DNA of 64,000 nucleotides from Kordia sp050633145 (GCF_050633145.1 NZ_JBOEFY010000018.1:1-64000); one strand, 5' to 3'; numbered from the stretch's first letter, positions 44,510-54,325 are shown. Translations and numbers: made by a program. The notes: generated by a model from the letters alone, not told the origin.

Positions 44510-45505
44510 ATGTACCAAGAAGCATATCATCACGAGCATCTAGAAAATTACAGTTTTTTAATTACTGGCGGCGCAGGATTTATAGGATCCAATTTAGTAG
44601 AATACTTACTAAAACACAACGCCAAAAAAGTACGTGTATTAGATAACTTAGCAACAGGTTTTAAACATAACATTTCAGCATTTGAGTCAAACCCAAATTT
44701 CGAATTCATATTAGGTGATATTCGCGACTTAGAAATGTGTAAAACTGCCGTTGACGGAATGGACTTTGTTTTGCATCAAGCAGCATTGGGTTCAGTTCCG
44801 CGTTCATTTAATGATCCTATTTCTTCAAACGAAGTAAATATTACTGGTTTTTTAAACATGTTAATCGCTTCGCGTGATGCAGGTGTAAAACGAATGGTAT
44901 ATGCAGCTTCTTCTAGTACGTATGGCGATAGCAAAGCGTTGCCAAAACAAGAAGAAATTATTGGGAAACCTTTATCTCCGTACGCAATTACCAAATATGT
45001 AAACGAATTGTATGCAGATAACTTCTCTACAAACTTTGACTTTCATTCGGTAGGATTGCGTTATTTCAACGTATTTGGACCAAAACAAAATGTAAAAGGT
45101 GCGTATGCGGCAGTAATTCCGCTATTTTTCAATGCAGGAATACATAACACAAAAGTAACAATCAATGGAGATGGAAATCAAACGAGAGATTTTACTTTTG
45201 TCGAAAATGTAGTGCAAGCAAATATAAAAGCAGTATTTTCAGAAATTAAGAAACATGAAGTATTCAATGTCGCTGTGGGCGATCGCATTAGTGTAAACGA
45301 TTTGTGGAATAACATCAAAGAAATTACGCAAAGTACTATTGAAGCTTCTCATGGAGAAACTCGAATTGGTGACGTGCGAGATTCATTGGCCGACATTACA
45401 AAAGCAAAAACACTATTACAATACAATCCTACATATACAGTACGCGATGGCTTGGCCATTACATACGACTTTTTTAAAAAGCAAGCGGAAGCAAATGACA
45501 AATAA
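44510..45505 (+). CDS. UDP-N-acetylhexosamine C4-epimerase, WbpP/TviC-like (SDR)
   Basis: About 331 residues from the ATG at 44510 (MYQEAYHHEHL); a GTG at 44468 would add 14 residues but overlaps a promoter box. The extended SDR features are ITGGAGFIGSNLVEYLL, HQAALGSVPRSFNDP (the SVPRS motif of WbpP-type enzymes), AASSSTYGDS, YAITKYVNE (YxxxK) and FNVFGPKQ. It should interconvert UDP-GlcNAc and UDP-GalNAc. The next gene, overlapping by 11 nt, is a UDP-HexNAc 6-dehydrogenase, so together they would give a UDP-GalNAcA-type sugar. Confidence 0.9.
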   Translation: MYQEAYHHEHLENYSFLITGGAGFIGSNLVEYLLKHNAKKVRVLDNLATGFKHNISAFESNPNFEFILGDIRDLEMCKTAVDGMDFVLHQAALGSVPRSFNDPISSNEVNITGFLNMLIASRDAGVKRMVYAASSSTYGDSKALPKQEEIIGKPLSPYAITKYVNELYADNFSTNFDFHSVGLRYFNVFGPKQNVKGAYAAVIPLFFNAGIHNTKVTINGDGNQTRDFTFVENVVQANIKAVFSEIKKHEVFNVAVGDRISVNDLWNNIKEITQSTIEASHGETRIGDVRDSLADITKAKTLLQYNPTYTVRDGLAITYDFFKKQAEANDK

Positions 45506-46754
45506 GGTAATTTCCATAATAGGTTTAGGATATGTTGGATTGCCACTTGCGGTTGAATTCAGCAAAAAAGGATATCAAGTCATAGGATTTGATATCAATG
45601 AAGCTCGAATTCAAGAATTGCAACAAGGAAACGATCATACGTTAGAAGTTAGCAAAGAAGAATTACAAGAAGCATCCACTTTACAATACACAAACAAAGC
45701 GGCAGACATTGCAAACGCAAATGTGTATATCGTAACTGTTCCTACACCAATTACCGATCATAAATTTCCAGATTTAAAACCTTTAGAAGCTGCTTCAAAT
45801 TTAGTAGGTTCGGTTTTAAGTAACGGTGATATTGTCATTTACGAATCGACTGTTTTTCCTGGATGTACTGAGGAAGTTTGTGTGCCAATTTTAGAAACGC
45901 AAAGCGGATTGGTATTTAATACAGATTTTTTCTGCGGATATTCTCCTGAAAGAATCAATCCAGGAGACAAAAAACACAGAGTCAACAACATTGTCAAAGT
46001 TACTTCTGGAAGCACGCCTGAAATAGCTGAAACAATTGATGAACTATATAAAAGCATCGTTACTGTAGGAACGTTTAAAGCGTCGTCTATAAAAGTAGCT
46101 GAGGCTGCCAAAGTGATTGAAAACTCGCAACGCGATATCAACATTGCGTTTGTAAACGAGTTAGCATTGATATTTGGTAAATTAGGAATTGATACACATG
46201 AAGTATTAGAAGCTGCTGGAACAAAGTGGAATTTCTTACCATTTACACCAGGTTTGGTGGGCGGACATTGCATAGGTGTTGATCCGTATTATTTAACACA
46301 CAAAGCAAAAAGTGTAGGATACATTCCGCAAGTAATATTAGCAGGAAGAAAAATAAACGATAACATGGGCAAATACATTGCAGAACGCGTGGTAAAACTC
46401 ATGATAAAACAAGGAAAGCTCATCAAAGGTGCAAAAGTGACTATTTTGGGAATCACATTTAAAGAAAATTGCCCAGATATTAGAAACACACGTGTCATTG
46501 ATATAGTGCATGAACTTTCGGAATATGGTATTGAAGTTGAGGTATTTGACGACAATGTAGATGCATCTGAAGTAAAAAAGGAATATAATATTGACTTAGT
46601 GTCGAGCATTTCAAATGATACTAGAGCGATTATTTTGGCAGTTGCTCATAAAAGTTTTAATAAAATTGACGTAACTCCCTTTTTTAAAGCAGGATGTATT
46701 ATTTTTGACGCGAAAAATTTCTTCCCTAAACCAGTAGTTACAGAGAGATTATAG
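45495..46754 (+). CDS. UDP-N-acetyl-hexosamine 6-dehydrogenase, WbpO/TviB-like
   Basis: About 419 residues from the ATG at 45495 (MTNKVISIIGLGYVGLPLAVEF); the frame is open further upstream but that part runs inside the previous gene. Motifs of the UDP-glucose/GDP-mannose dehydrogenase family are GLGYVGLP, VTVPTP, YESTVFPGC, GYSPERINPGD, the helix with AKVIENSQRDINIAFVNELA, and the catalytic cysteine in GGHCIGVDPYYL. The pairing with a WbpP-like epimerase suggests oxidation of UDP-GalNAc or UDP-GlcNAc to the uronic acid. The gene overlaps the epimerase gene by 11 nt. Confidence 0.92.
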   Translation: MTNKVISIIGLGYVGLPLAVEFSKKGYQVIGFDINEARIQELQQGNDHTLEVSKEELQEASTLQYTNKAADIANANVYIVTVPTPITDHKFPDLKPLEAASNLVGSVLSNGDIVIYESTVFPGCTEEVCVPILETQSGLVFNTDFFCGYSPERINPGDKKHRVNNIVKVTSGSTPEIAETIDELYKSIVTVGTFKASSIKVAEAAKVIENSQRDINIAFVNELALIFGKLGIDTHEVLEAAGTKWNFLPFTPGLVGGHCIGVDPYYLTHKAKSVGYIPQVILAGRKINDNMGKYIAERVVKLMIKQGKLIKGAKVTILGITFKENCPDIRNTRVIDIVHELSEYGIEVEVFDDNVDASEVKKEYNIDLVSSISNDTRAIILAVAHKSFNKIDVTPFFKAGCIIFDAKNFFPKPVVTERL

Positions 46755-46791
46755 CCGTAAAAACAATAAATAAAAGAACAAAAACAAACTG

Positions 46792-47919
46792 ATGAAAAAA
46801 AACCTAATTGTATTTGGTACACGACCAGAAGCTATTAAAATGGCACCATTGGTAAAAGAATTTTTAAAACACCAAGACACTTTTGAAACAAAAGTTTGTA
46901 TCACGGCACAGCATAGAGAAATGCTGGATCAGGTACTTTCGTTTTTTGAAATAACACCAGATTATGATTTAGACTTAATGAAGCCTAATCAAAATCTTTA
47001 CGGTTTAACTTCAGATATTATCATGAATTTAAAGCCTGTATTGGAAGAATTTCAGCCAGACTTTGTGTATGTTCATGGAGATACAACAACAACGATGGCA
47101 ACTAGTATTGCAGCGTTCTATTCAGGAGCTAAAGTATGTCACGTAGAAGCAGGATTGCGTACGTTTAATAAAAGATCGCCTTTCCCAGAAGAAATTAATA
47201 GATGTGTTACAGGAAGTATTTGTGACTATCATTTTTCACCAACAGAAACATCAAAACAAAACCTGCTTAACGAAAACGTAGCAGACGAAAATATATTAAT
47301 TACTGGAAATACCGTAATTGACGCGTTACACTTTAGCGCAAACAAAGTAAAGTCGGACGGATTCGAAGATCAAGAAATCGAAGACTTAAAAGGAGTTTTA
47401 GATACTTCTAAGCGATTAATACTAGTTACAGGACACCGTAGAGAAAACCACGGACAAGGATTTATCAACATTTGTACTGCTTTAAAGCAAATTGCAACCG
47501 ATCATCCTGATACACAAATTATTTATCCTGTACACTTAAATCCAAACGTACAAAAGCCAGTATACGAACTATTAGCAGGCATAGACAATGTAAACCTAAT
47601 AAAGCCGTTGTCGTATCCTGCATTTGTATGGTTAATGGATAAATCAAACTTAATAATTACTGATAGTGGTGGCGTTCAAGAAGAAGCACCAAGTTTAGGA
47701 AAACCTGTATTGGTTATGCGTGATACTACAGAACGTCCAGAAGCTGTAGACGCAGGAACCGTATTATTGGTTGGAACAAATACCGAAAAAATTATCAGTG
47801 AAGCTAATAAATTACTAACAGACGAATCTGCTTATCACAAAATGAGTAAACTACACAATCCGTATGGAGATGGAACTGCTTGTGATAAGATCGTTAAATA
47901 CATGTCAAAATTACAATAA
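46792..47919 (+). CDS. wecB: UDP-N-acetylglucosamine 2-epimerase (non-hydrolysing)
   Basis: A 375-residue cytoplasmic enzyme converting UDP-GlcNAc to UDP-ManNAc. It shows FGTRPEAIKMAPL, VHGDTTTTMA, HVEAGLRT, PEEINR, TGHRRENHG and ITDSGGVQEEAPSLGKPVL. It lies 6 nt before wecC, giving the UDP-ManNAcA pathway. Confidence 0.97.
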   Translation: MKKNLIVFGTRPEAIKMAPLVKEFLKHQDTFETKVCITAQHREMLDQVLSFFEITPDYDLDLMKPNQNLYGLTSDIIMNLKPVLEEFQPDFVYVHGDTTTTMATSIAAFYSGAKVCHVEAGLRTFNKRSPFPEEINRCVTGSICDYHFSPTETSKQNLLNENVADENILITGNTVIDALHFSANKVKSDGFEDQEIEDLKGVLDTSKRLILVTGHRRENHGQGFINICTALKQIATDHPDTQIIYPVHLNPNVQKPVYELLAGIDNVNLIKPLSYPAFVWLMDKSNLIITDSGGVQEEAPSLGKPVLVMRDTTERPEAVDAGTVLLVGTNTEKIISEANKLLTDESAYHKMSKLHNPYGDGTACDKIVKYMSKLQ

Positions 47920-47925
47920 AGAATC

Positions 47926-49131
47926 ATGGGAAGTAACAAACCAAGTGTTGTTATGGTAGGTCTAGGATATATTGGACTTCCTACCGCAGCGTTAATTGCA
48001 AGTAGAGAAATAAAAGTAACAGGAGTTGATATTCATCAACATGTAGTTGATACTATTAACAAAGGAGAAATTCACATTGTTGAGCCAGATTTAGATGGTT
48101 TGGTACACAAAGTAGTAAAAGATGGATATTTAACTGCAAGTACATCGCCAGTAGAAGCAGATGTATATTTAATTGCTGTTCCAACGCCATTTAAAGGTGA
48201 TTATGAGCCAGACATCTCGTATGTAGAATCGGCAACAAGAGCATTATTGCCAACCTTAAAAGAAGGAGCATTGGTAATTGTAGAATCTACAAGTCCTGTA
48301 GGAACTACTGAAAAAATGCAAGCAGTTATAGAAGCTGAACGTCCTGAATTGATTGGAAAAATATACATGGCATATTGCCCAGAACGTGTATTGCCAGGAA
48401 ATGTAATTTACGAATTAGAGCACAACGATAGAGCTATTGGTGGAATCGACGCTGAATCTACTGAAAAAGCAGTTGAGTTTTACAGACATTTTGTAAAAGG
48501 AGAATTACACAGAACCAACTCTAAAACAGCAGAAATGTGTAAGTTGGTTGAAAACTCATCAAGAGACGTACAAATTGCGTTTGCAAATGAGCTTTCTATG
48601 ATTTGTGATGATGCAGGAATCAATGTTTGGGAATTAATCAACTTAGCGAACAAACATCCACGTGTAAATATCTTACAGCCAGGAACTGGTGTTGGTGGAC
48701 ATTGTATCGCAGTAGATCCATGGTTTATTGTTTCTGAATTTCCAGAAAAAGCAAAAATCATTCGTTCAGCAAGAGAAATCAACAATTACAAAACGGAATG
48801 GGCAATTGAAAAGGTGAAAAACACAGCTTTACAATTCAAAATTGACAATGGTAGAGATGCTAAAATCGCATGTATGGGATTGGCTTTCAAACCAAATATT
48901 GACGATTTACGTGAATCTCCAGCATTATTAGTGGTAGATACGTTAGTAAATGATGGTTTCAATGTGTTAGCGGTTGAACCAAATATCAAATCGCACAAGA
49001 AATTTGACATATATGATATCGACGATGCGCTTGCACAAGCAGATATTATTGTATATTTAGTAGCACATAGAGAATTTTCTAACTTAGAAAAGACAGGAAA
49101 TACACTGGATTTTTGTGGTGTGTTTAAATAA
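47926..49131 (+). CDS. wecC: UDP-N-acetyl-D-mannosaminuronic acid dehydrogenase
   Basis: A 401-residue NAD-dependent dehydrogenase oxidising UDP-ManNAc to UDP-ManNAcA. It shows GLGYIGLPTAALIA, VPTPFK, VESTSPVGTTEKM, YCPERVLPG, the helix MCKLVENSSRDVQIAFANEL and the catalytic cysteine in GVGGHCIAVDPWF. It differs clearly from the other UDP-HexNAc dehydrogenase encoded 1.2 kb upstream, so two distinct uronic acids are made. It follows wecB by 6 nt. Confidence 0.96.
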   Translation: MGSNKPSVVMVGLGYIGLPTAALIASREIKVTGVDIHQHVVDTINKGEIHIVEPDLDGLVHKVVKDGYLTASTSPVEADVYLIAVPTPFKGDYEPDISYVESATRALLPTLKEGALVIVESTSPVGTTEKMQAVIEAERPELIGKIYMAYCPERVLPGNVIYELEHNDRAIGGIDAESTEKAVEFYRHFVKGELHRTNSKTAEMCKLVENSSRDVQIAFANELSMICDDAGINVWELINLANKHPRVNILQPGTGVGGHCIAVDPWFIVSEFPEKAKIIRSAREINNYKTEWAIEKVKNTALQFKIDNGRDAKIACMGLAFKPNIDDLRESPALLVVDTLVNDGFNVLAVEPNIKSHKKFDIYDIDDALAQADIIVYLVAHREFSNLEKTGNTLDFCGVFK

Positions 49132-49137
49132 TTTATT

Positions 49138-49914
49138 ATGATACGAAAAGAGTTCCTTTTTTTGATGTTGACTTTGGTGTCAAGCTTTTGTTTTGCTCAA
49201 AGCCTAACAAATGAAGGAGCTCTTATTTCTCTTCAAGAAAATGCATTAATTTATTCGGAAGGAAGTATATTAAACGTAGGAGAAGGTAAAATAGTTGGAA
49301 ATGGAAGTGTAAACTTTTCTTCTATGTCCAATACGATGAACATTAGTCCAGGGTTTGAAATAGGACAATTAAATATAAATTCTTCATTAATTAATACGGA
49401 GACATCAAACATTACTATTGAAATTGCTGGGAATGAAGGTATAGGATTAGTAAATGGAAATGATAATGTGAATGTTGTTGGAGATTTGACTTTAAACGGA
49501 AAACTCACCGTTACTAGTATGAATTATACGCCTACGTTGGGAGATGAGTTTGTCATTATGAATTATTCAGGTACGTTAACAGGACAGTTTACTAGCTTTG
49601 ATTTTGATAATGATTTCGCAATAGATTATTCAACAACAGGAGTTGTAAAACTATTATATACTGGAACTTTAAGTGTTGCTGATTTTTCTTTGGGAGAAAT
49701 CGCAATTTATCCAAATCCAACAAGTGATAGTATTGCGATAAAAACTTCAGATAAGGTAAAAAAAGTACAAGTATACAATCTTTTAGGAGTTGAGGTTTTA
49801 GAGTTTAAAAACCAAGATTCTATAAATCTTAAACAGTTACCTGTTGGAACATATCTATTAAAAATAGAAACTACTGATGGTAAGGTTGAAGTTAAAAAAA
49901 TAATAAAAACTTAG
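49138..49914 (+). CDS. T9SS type A sorting-domain protein
   Basis: A 258-residue secreted protein with signal peptide (IRKEFLFLMLTLVSSFCFAQ). The middle is rich in beta-strand/autotransporter-like repeats (LINTETSNITIEIAGNEG, VVGDLTLNGKLTV...LGDEFVIMNYSGTLTG). The C-terminal 75 residues are a type A T9SS sorting domain (IAIYPNPTSDSIAI, VQVYNLLG, LPVGTYLLKIET, KVEVKKIIKT). It is exported by the type IX system and anchored to surface polysaccharide or LPS in known systems. It begins 6 nt after wecC, embedded in the polysaccharide locus, followed 4 nt later by another secreted protein. Confidence 0.9.
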   Translation: MIRKEFLFLMLTLVSSFCFAQSLTNEGALISLQENALIYSEGSILNVGEGKIVGNGSVNFSSMSNTMNISPGFEIGQLNINSSLINTETSNITIEIAGNEGIGLVNGNDNVNVVGDLTLNGKLTVTSMNYTPTLGDEFVIMNYSGTLTGQFTSFDFDNDFAIDYSTTGVVKLLYTGTLSVADFSLGEIAIYPNPTSDSIAIKTSDKVKKVQVYNLLGVEVLEFKNQDSINLKQLPVGTYLLKIETTDGKVEVKKIIKT

Positions 49915-49918
49915 CAAT

Positions 49919-51385
49919 ATGAAAAAAGGAGTTATAGTTTTCTTGCTTGTCTTTATTTCTTGTGGATTGAGTTCTATTCAAGCACAGTCATGTGGAGATG
50001 TAACATTAACAACCCAAACTGAGGTAGATAACTTTGTTGCAGCAAATGCATCTAGTTGTAATGAAGTGCAAGCAACATTAAGCATTGGAACTGCAAGTGG
50101 AGGAGGTTCGGATCCTGTAACTGACATTTCTGGATTGTCTTTCTTAACAAACATTTTTACTTATCCAAGAATTCTAATTAGGAATACCTCATTAACCACT
50201 TTAGCAGGCTTGGAAAACCTAAATTTAGATAGTGTTCCTCTTATACTTATTGATAATAATCCTTTGCTTCAAAACCTTAATGGGTTGGAAGGAATAGTTA
50301 TGTGTGAAGAATTAATCATATCTAACAACCCTTCTTTAACATCAATTGATGGGTTAGTGAATATAAATATAGGCCCTACCTATGATTCCAGACTTAGAGT
50401 TCTTAATTGTGATCAATTACCAAATATTAATTTACCAAATATTTCAAGTTTAAAACAATTAGAGATATTGTCAAATAATAACTTAGTAAGTGTTGTGATT
50501 GGGTCAAACACGTTAATGCCCTTGATTTATGCTAATATTCAACACAATAGCTCATTAGTAGATATTGGTGGTTTTACGATTCAAAGCACGAACCCAAATG
50601 GAGCTTGGGATGCTATTTTTAATGTAAAAAATAATGATAGTATGACTGCATTATCTTTTTTACAAAATTTATCACATCCATCACCACAGATTCTAATTCA
50701 GGACAACGCACAACTCAGTAGTCTAGATGTATTATCTAGCATTACTGAGATAGAAAGACTTTTAATCCATAATAATACTAACATTACGAGTTTGTTTGCA
50801 CCAACAACGAATTTATTAATAACTTCTGAATTCAAAGTTACAAACAATCAAAACCTAATAGATATTAGCACATTAGCTAACATAACACTTGGTTCAAGTT
50901 CAAATGAGATAAGCGGAAATGTAAACTTAGATGAATGCTGTATAATTAAACTTGCCAATAGACCCATAAATGTTTTTGGAAATAATACAAATTGTGCTTC
51001 CAATGAAGCTATCATTGATTATTGTGGTGTTGATGGATTAGTTGATAATTGTATAGATGTTTCAAACCCTAACCAACAAGATACTGATGGAGATGGTGTA
51101 GGTGATGCTTGTGATAACTGTCTGACAATTGCCAACCCTAATCAGTTAGATTCTAATGAAGATGGTATTGGTGATGCTTGTCAAGCATCAGCAGGAGCAG
51201 ATACTGGTTTTGTTGGAATTAGTACCACAACACCGAAGAGCAAGTTGCATATTGAAGATGGAGATGTATTGATAAATAATATGCAAAGAGGAATCATTAT
51301 GAAGGCGCCAAATGGAAAGTGTTTTAGATACAGACCAAATAATGTTGGACAATTAATAGGTGTAGAAATTCCTTGCCCAAATTAA
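49919..51385 (+). CDS. Secreted protein with receptor-L/LRR-like repeats and TSP3 repeats
   Basis: A 488-residue protein with signal peptide (VIVFLLVFISCGLSSIQAQ). Residues about 30-345 contain degenerate leucine-rich/receptor L-type repeats (LTTLAGLENLNL, LQNLNGLEGI, LTSIDGLVNI, LSSLDVLSSI). Two thrombospondin type 3 calcium-binding repeats follow at about 375-425 (NPNQQDTDGDGVGDACDNC, NQLDSNEDGIGDACQ). The end (GFVGISTTTPKSKLHIEDGDVLI) resembles phage-tail-fibre/trimeric autotransporter stem segments. It follows the T9SS cargo gene by 4 nt and has no sorting domain of its own. It is probably a surface protein within the polysaccharide locus. Confidence 0.82.
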   Translation: MKKGVIVFLLVFISCGLSSIQAQSCGDVTLTTQTEVDNFVAANASSCNEVQATLSIGTASGGGSDPVTDISGLSFLTNIFTYPRILIRNTSLTTLAGLENLNLDSVPLILIDNNPLLQNLNGLEGIVMCEELIISNNPSLTSIDGLVNINIGPTYDSRLRVLNCDQLPNINLPNISSLKQLEILSNNNLVSVVIGSNTLMPLIYANIQHNSSLVDIGGFTIQSTNPNGAWDAIFNVKNNDSMTALSFLQNLSHPSPQILIQDNAQLSSLDVLSSITEIERLLIHNNTNITSLFAPTTNLLITSEFKVTNNQNLIDISTLANITLGSSSNEISGNVNLDECCIIKLANRPINVFGNNTNCASNEAIIDYCGVDGLVDNCIDVSNPNQQDTDGDGVGDACDNCLTIANPNQLDSNEDGIGDACQASAGADTGFVGISTTTPKSKLHIEDGDVLINNMQRGIIMKAPNGKCFRYRPNNVGQLIGVEIPCPN

Positions 51386-51427
51386 ATAGTATAACAATTA
51401 GAGTTACACAAAAGAATTTTATAATAA

Positions 51428-52891
51428 ATGTTTTTTAATTCGTTAGATTTTGCAATCTTTTTTCCAATAGTATTTATACTATATTGGATATTTTCCCAAA
51501 ATTTAAAGCAGCGAAATGCTTTCATACTTATTGTAAGTTACATTTTTTATGGTTGGTGGAATTGGAAATTTTTATCACTAATCGTAATCAGTTCGTTTGT
51601 CGATTACTTTGTTGGAAGAAGATTAGGGAAAGAAGAAAATCAAAAGAAACGGAAAGGCTTATTAATATTGAGTTTGTTTGTTAACTTAGGCTTTCTGATT
51701 TATTTTAAATACTTCAATTTCTTTATAGAATCCTTTGTAGATGCCTTCAGTTTATTTGGAAAAGAACTCGAAATAAGCACCTTAGATATCATCTTGCCAG
51801 TTGGAATTAGTTTCTATACGTTTCAAACCTTAAGCTATACGGTAGATATTTATAAAAAGAAATTTGAGCCAACAAATGATATAATTGCATTTTTTGCGTT
51901 CGTAGCATTCTTTCCGCAATTAGTTGCAGGACCTATTGAAAGAGCAACACACTTACTACCACAATTTTTTGAAAAATATAAGTTCAACTATCAACAAGTA
52001 AAAAGCGGATTGCTTTTAATGTTGTGGGGACTTTTTAAGAAGATGGTTATTGCCGATAGAGTTGCGCTTTTAGTAAACGAAACATACAATAATGTAGGTA
52101 GTTATTACGGAATGGAATTCGTAATAGGAACGATCTTTTTTGCGTTCCAAATTTATTGTGATTTCTCAGGATATTCAGACATTGCTATTGGAGCCTCCAG
52201 AACGATGGGATTTGACTTAATGAAAAACTTTGACAGTCCGTATTTCTCAAAATCAATTACCGAATTTTGGCGTAGATGGCATATTTCTTTATCTACATGG
52301 TTTCGAGATTATGTATATATTCCGTTAGGAGGAAGTAGAGATGGAAAATATAGAACATACCTAAACCTATTCCTTGTATTCTTAATAAGCGGTATTTGGC
52401 ACGGAGCTGCAATGACCTTTGTTATTTGGGGAGCAGTTCATGGAGTTATTATTGTTTTAGAAAAAGCTACAGGAACGTTTAGAAAAAGTATATTTCAAAA
52501 GATAAAACTAACCAAAAAGAACATTGTTGGAAGGTTATTTTTTATGATAGTAACCTTTGTGATTGTTTGTTTTGCTTGGATATTTTTTAGAGCAAATTCC
52601 TTAGCAGATGCATTCGCAATAGTTGGAAAAATATTTACGTTTGATAAAGGAGAAAAAACAATTATAAGTGAAATAGGAATGGATTCGCCTAATTTTTATG
52701 CGGCACTAATTTTTATAGCATTGATGATTATCTTTGAAATTATTCACAAGCGTAAAAGCATGGTGGTAACCTTAGCAAAACAAAATATATTAGTACGATG
52801 GAGCTTTTATATTATTGCGGCACTAATATTGGTTACTTTCGGGATTTATGGATCTTATGACGAATCACAATTTATATACTTTCAATTCTAA
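51428..52891 (+). CDS. MBOAT-family O-acyltransferase (AlgI-like)
   Basis: A 487-residue multi-span inner-membrane protein. It shows the MBOAT features PVGISFYTFQTLSYTVDIYK, FFPQLVAGPIERA, SGYSDIAIGASR, WRRWHISLSTWFRDYVYIPLGG and the catalytic-type histidine in SGIWHGAAMTFVIWG. Such proteins pass an acyl (usually acetyl) group across the membrane for modification of extracellular polysaccharide. The SGNH-type partner is encoded 6 nt downstream, as in AlgI/AlgJ-X or PatA/PatB systems. Confidence 0.93.
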   Translation: MFFNSLDFAIFFPIVFILYWIFSQNLKQRNAFILIVSYIFYGWWNWKFLSLIVISSFVDYFVGRRLGKEENQKKRKGLLILSLFVNLGFLIYFKYFNFFIESFVDAFSLFGKELEISTLDIILPVGISFYTFQTLSYTVDIYKKKFEPTNDIIAFFAFVAFFPQLVAGPIERATHLLPQFFEKYKFNYQQVKSGLLLMLWGLFKKMVIADRVALLVNETYNNVGSYYGMEFVIGTIFFAFQIYCDFSGYSDIAIGASRTMGFDLMKNFDSPYFSKSITEFWRRWHISLSTWFRDYVYIPLGGSRDGKYRTYLNLFLVFLISGIWHGAAMTFVIWGAVHGVIIVLEKATGTFRKSIFQKIKLTKKNIVGRLFFMIVTFVIVCFAWIFFRANSLADAFAIVGKIFTFDKGEKTIISEIGMDSPNFYAALIFIALMIIFEIIHKRKSMVVTLAKQNILVRWSFYIIAALILVTFGIYGSYDESQFIYFQF

Positions 52892-52897
52892 TTTGAT

Positions 52898-54325
52898 ATG
52901 AGAAAGTTACTTTTAAAAATAGTATTACTCACAGTAATTGTATTTGTATGCGTAAGCTACATGTCAAGCTATGTTACTGAAAAAAGAGAAGGTGTAGATC
53001 GTTGGACAGAGTTTTACAATCAGGAAGAAAACACTGTAGACATTCTTTTTACAGGAAGCTCACTAAGTATTTTTTCTTTCATTCCACAAGTATTCAATGC
53101 CAAGCTCGATGCTAAAGCATACAACTTAGCAATACCTGTACTGAACATCAAACAGATTTACTACAATTTACCAGAAATTGTAAAACACCAAAAATTAAAA
53201 GTGTTAGTTGTAGAAGCTAGATCTATTGATATTGTTGATGCAGGAGAAGACAACCGATTGGGTTATAAATTTGAAAACTTAGATGGTCAAAACTTAAATT
53301 TCAACAAAGTAGCATCAACTTTTGGTCAATTTTCCAAAAAGTCAAACATTGTCAATAGCTTTTTTCCTTATTTCAGAAACCATCACGAATGGGCAAATTT
53401 TGAACGCTTAGAGGAAAACTTAGCGTACGAATATGAGCCTAGTCAATACGACGGATACAAAATAGGAATCTACAGAAAAGTAAAAGACAATACGATAAAG
53501 AAGAGAATAAAAGAAGTTCCGAAAGATTTTAAATTCACGGAAGAAAACATTGAATACTTAGGGAAAGTAGCAGACTTTTGTAAAGAAAACGATATCAAAC
53601 TTCACATTGTAAGAGCTCCTGTATTAAACTACAGTACGTACAAAGACTTTTATTTGGATGAGGTATCTCCGAAAACAAAACAATTGTGCGATAGCTTAAA
53701 TATAGCGTACACAGATTTATACCCAACAGGAGATGTAGAAAAACTGAACATCACCAAAGCTGATTACTATGACATGGTGCATTTTAATCATTTAGGAGCT
53801 TTAAAGTTTTCTGAAAAAATTGCCGATACCTTTGCAACTCAATATGATTTTGAGCAAAAAGAAGACTATTCATATATGCAGAATGATGCTGAATATTATT
53901 TATACAAAGATAAATTAGACGAAACAAAAACAATATACAAAGGAGATTTTCAACTATCAGAAGACATTCTTATCAAAGAAGTACGTGTAAAACGTACTGA
54001 AAACAACGAACATATCTTTTTTATCTTATTAGATAAAGAAACAGATATCACAGAAATGACATCGCACAGGTTAGGAATTTATTATTATCCTATAAAAGAG
54101 CAAATGCCCTTATTAAAACTTCCTAAAGAGGCAAAGGTAAGCTGGAAAAGGGTTGTAACAGATCATGCGATTCCTACCGAGTATAAAGGTTATAAAGTTG
54201 TACACACAGCTTATGAAACAATAGATCCTACTAATTTTAGAAAAATAGAAATCAAATTCTTTAAAGTCAAAAAAGGATGGATTAAAAAAATCCTAATCAT
54301 TAAAGATGTTGATCTTACTGAGTAG
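52898..54325 (+). CDS. SGNH-like periplasmic acyltransferase partner of MBOAT
   Basis: A 475-residue protein with an N-terminal membrane anchor (LLLKIVLLTVIVFVCVSYMSSYV). The SGNH block I appears as ILFTGSSLSIF and block V as DYYDMVHFNHLGALKFS (D-x2-H). This arrangement is that of AlgX/AlgJ- and DltD-like transferases, which place the acyl group received from the MBOAT protein onto sugar hydroxyls in the periplasm. The C-terminal about 150 residues are beta-rich and may bind the glycan. It follows the MBOAT gene by 6 nt. Confidence 0.82.
   Translation: MRKLLLKIVLLTVIVFVCVSYMSSYVTEKREGVDRWTEFYNQEENTVDILFTGSSLSIFSFIPQVFNAKLDAKAYNLAIPVLNIKQIYYNLPEIVKHQKLKVLVVEARSIDIVDAGEDNRLGYKFENLDGQNLNFNKVASTFGQFSKKSNIVNSFFPYFRNHHEWANFERLEENLAYEYEPSQYDGYKIGIYRKVKDNTIKKRIKEVPKDFKFTEENIEYLGKVADFCKENDIKLHIVRAPVLNYSTYKDFYLDEVSPKTKQLCDSLNIAYTDLYPTGDVEKLNITKADYYDMVHFNHLGALKFSEKIADTFATQYDFEQKEDYSYMQNDAEYYLYKDKLDETKTIYKGDFQLSEDILIKEVRVKRTENNEHIFFILLDKETDITEMTSHRLGIYYYPIKEQMPLLKLPKEAKVSWKRVVTDHAIPTEYKGYKVVHTAYETIDPTNFRKIEIKFFKVKKGWIKKILIIKDVDLTE

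Noticed and set aside
45339..45494. Upstream extension of the UDP-HexNAc dehydrogenase frame
   Set aside because: The extra 52 codons lie inside the preceding epimerase gene in another frame; the family begins at MTNKVISIIGLGYVG.
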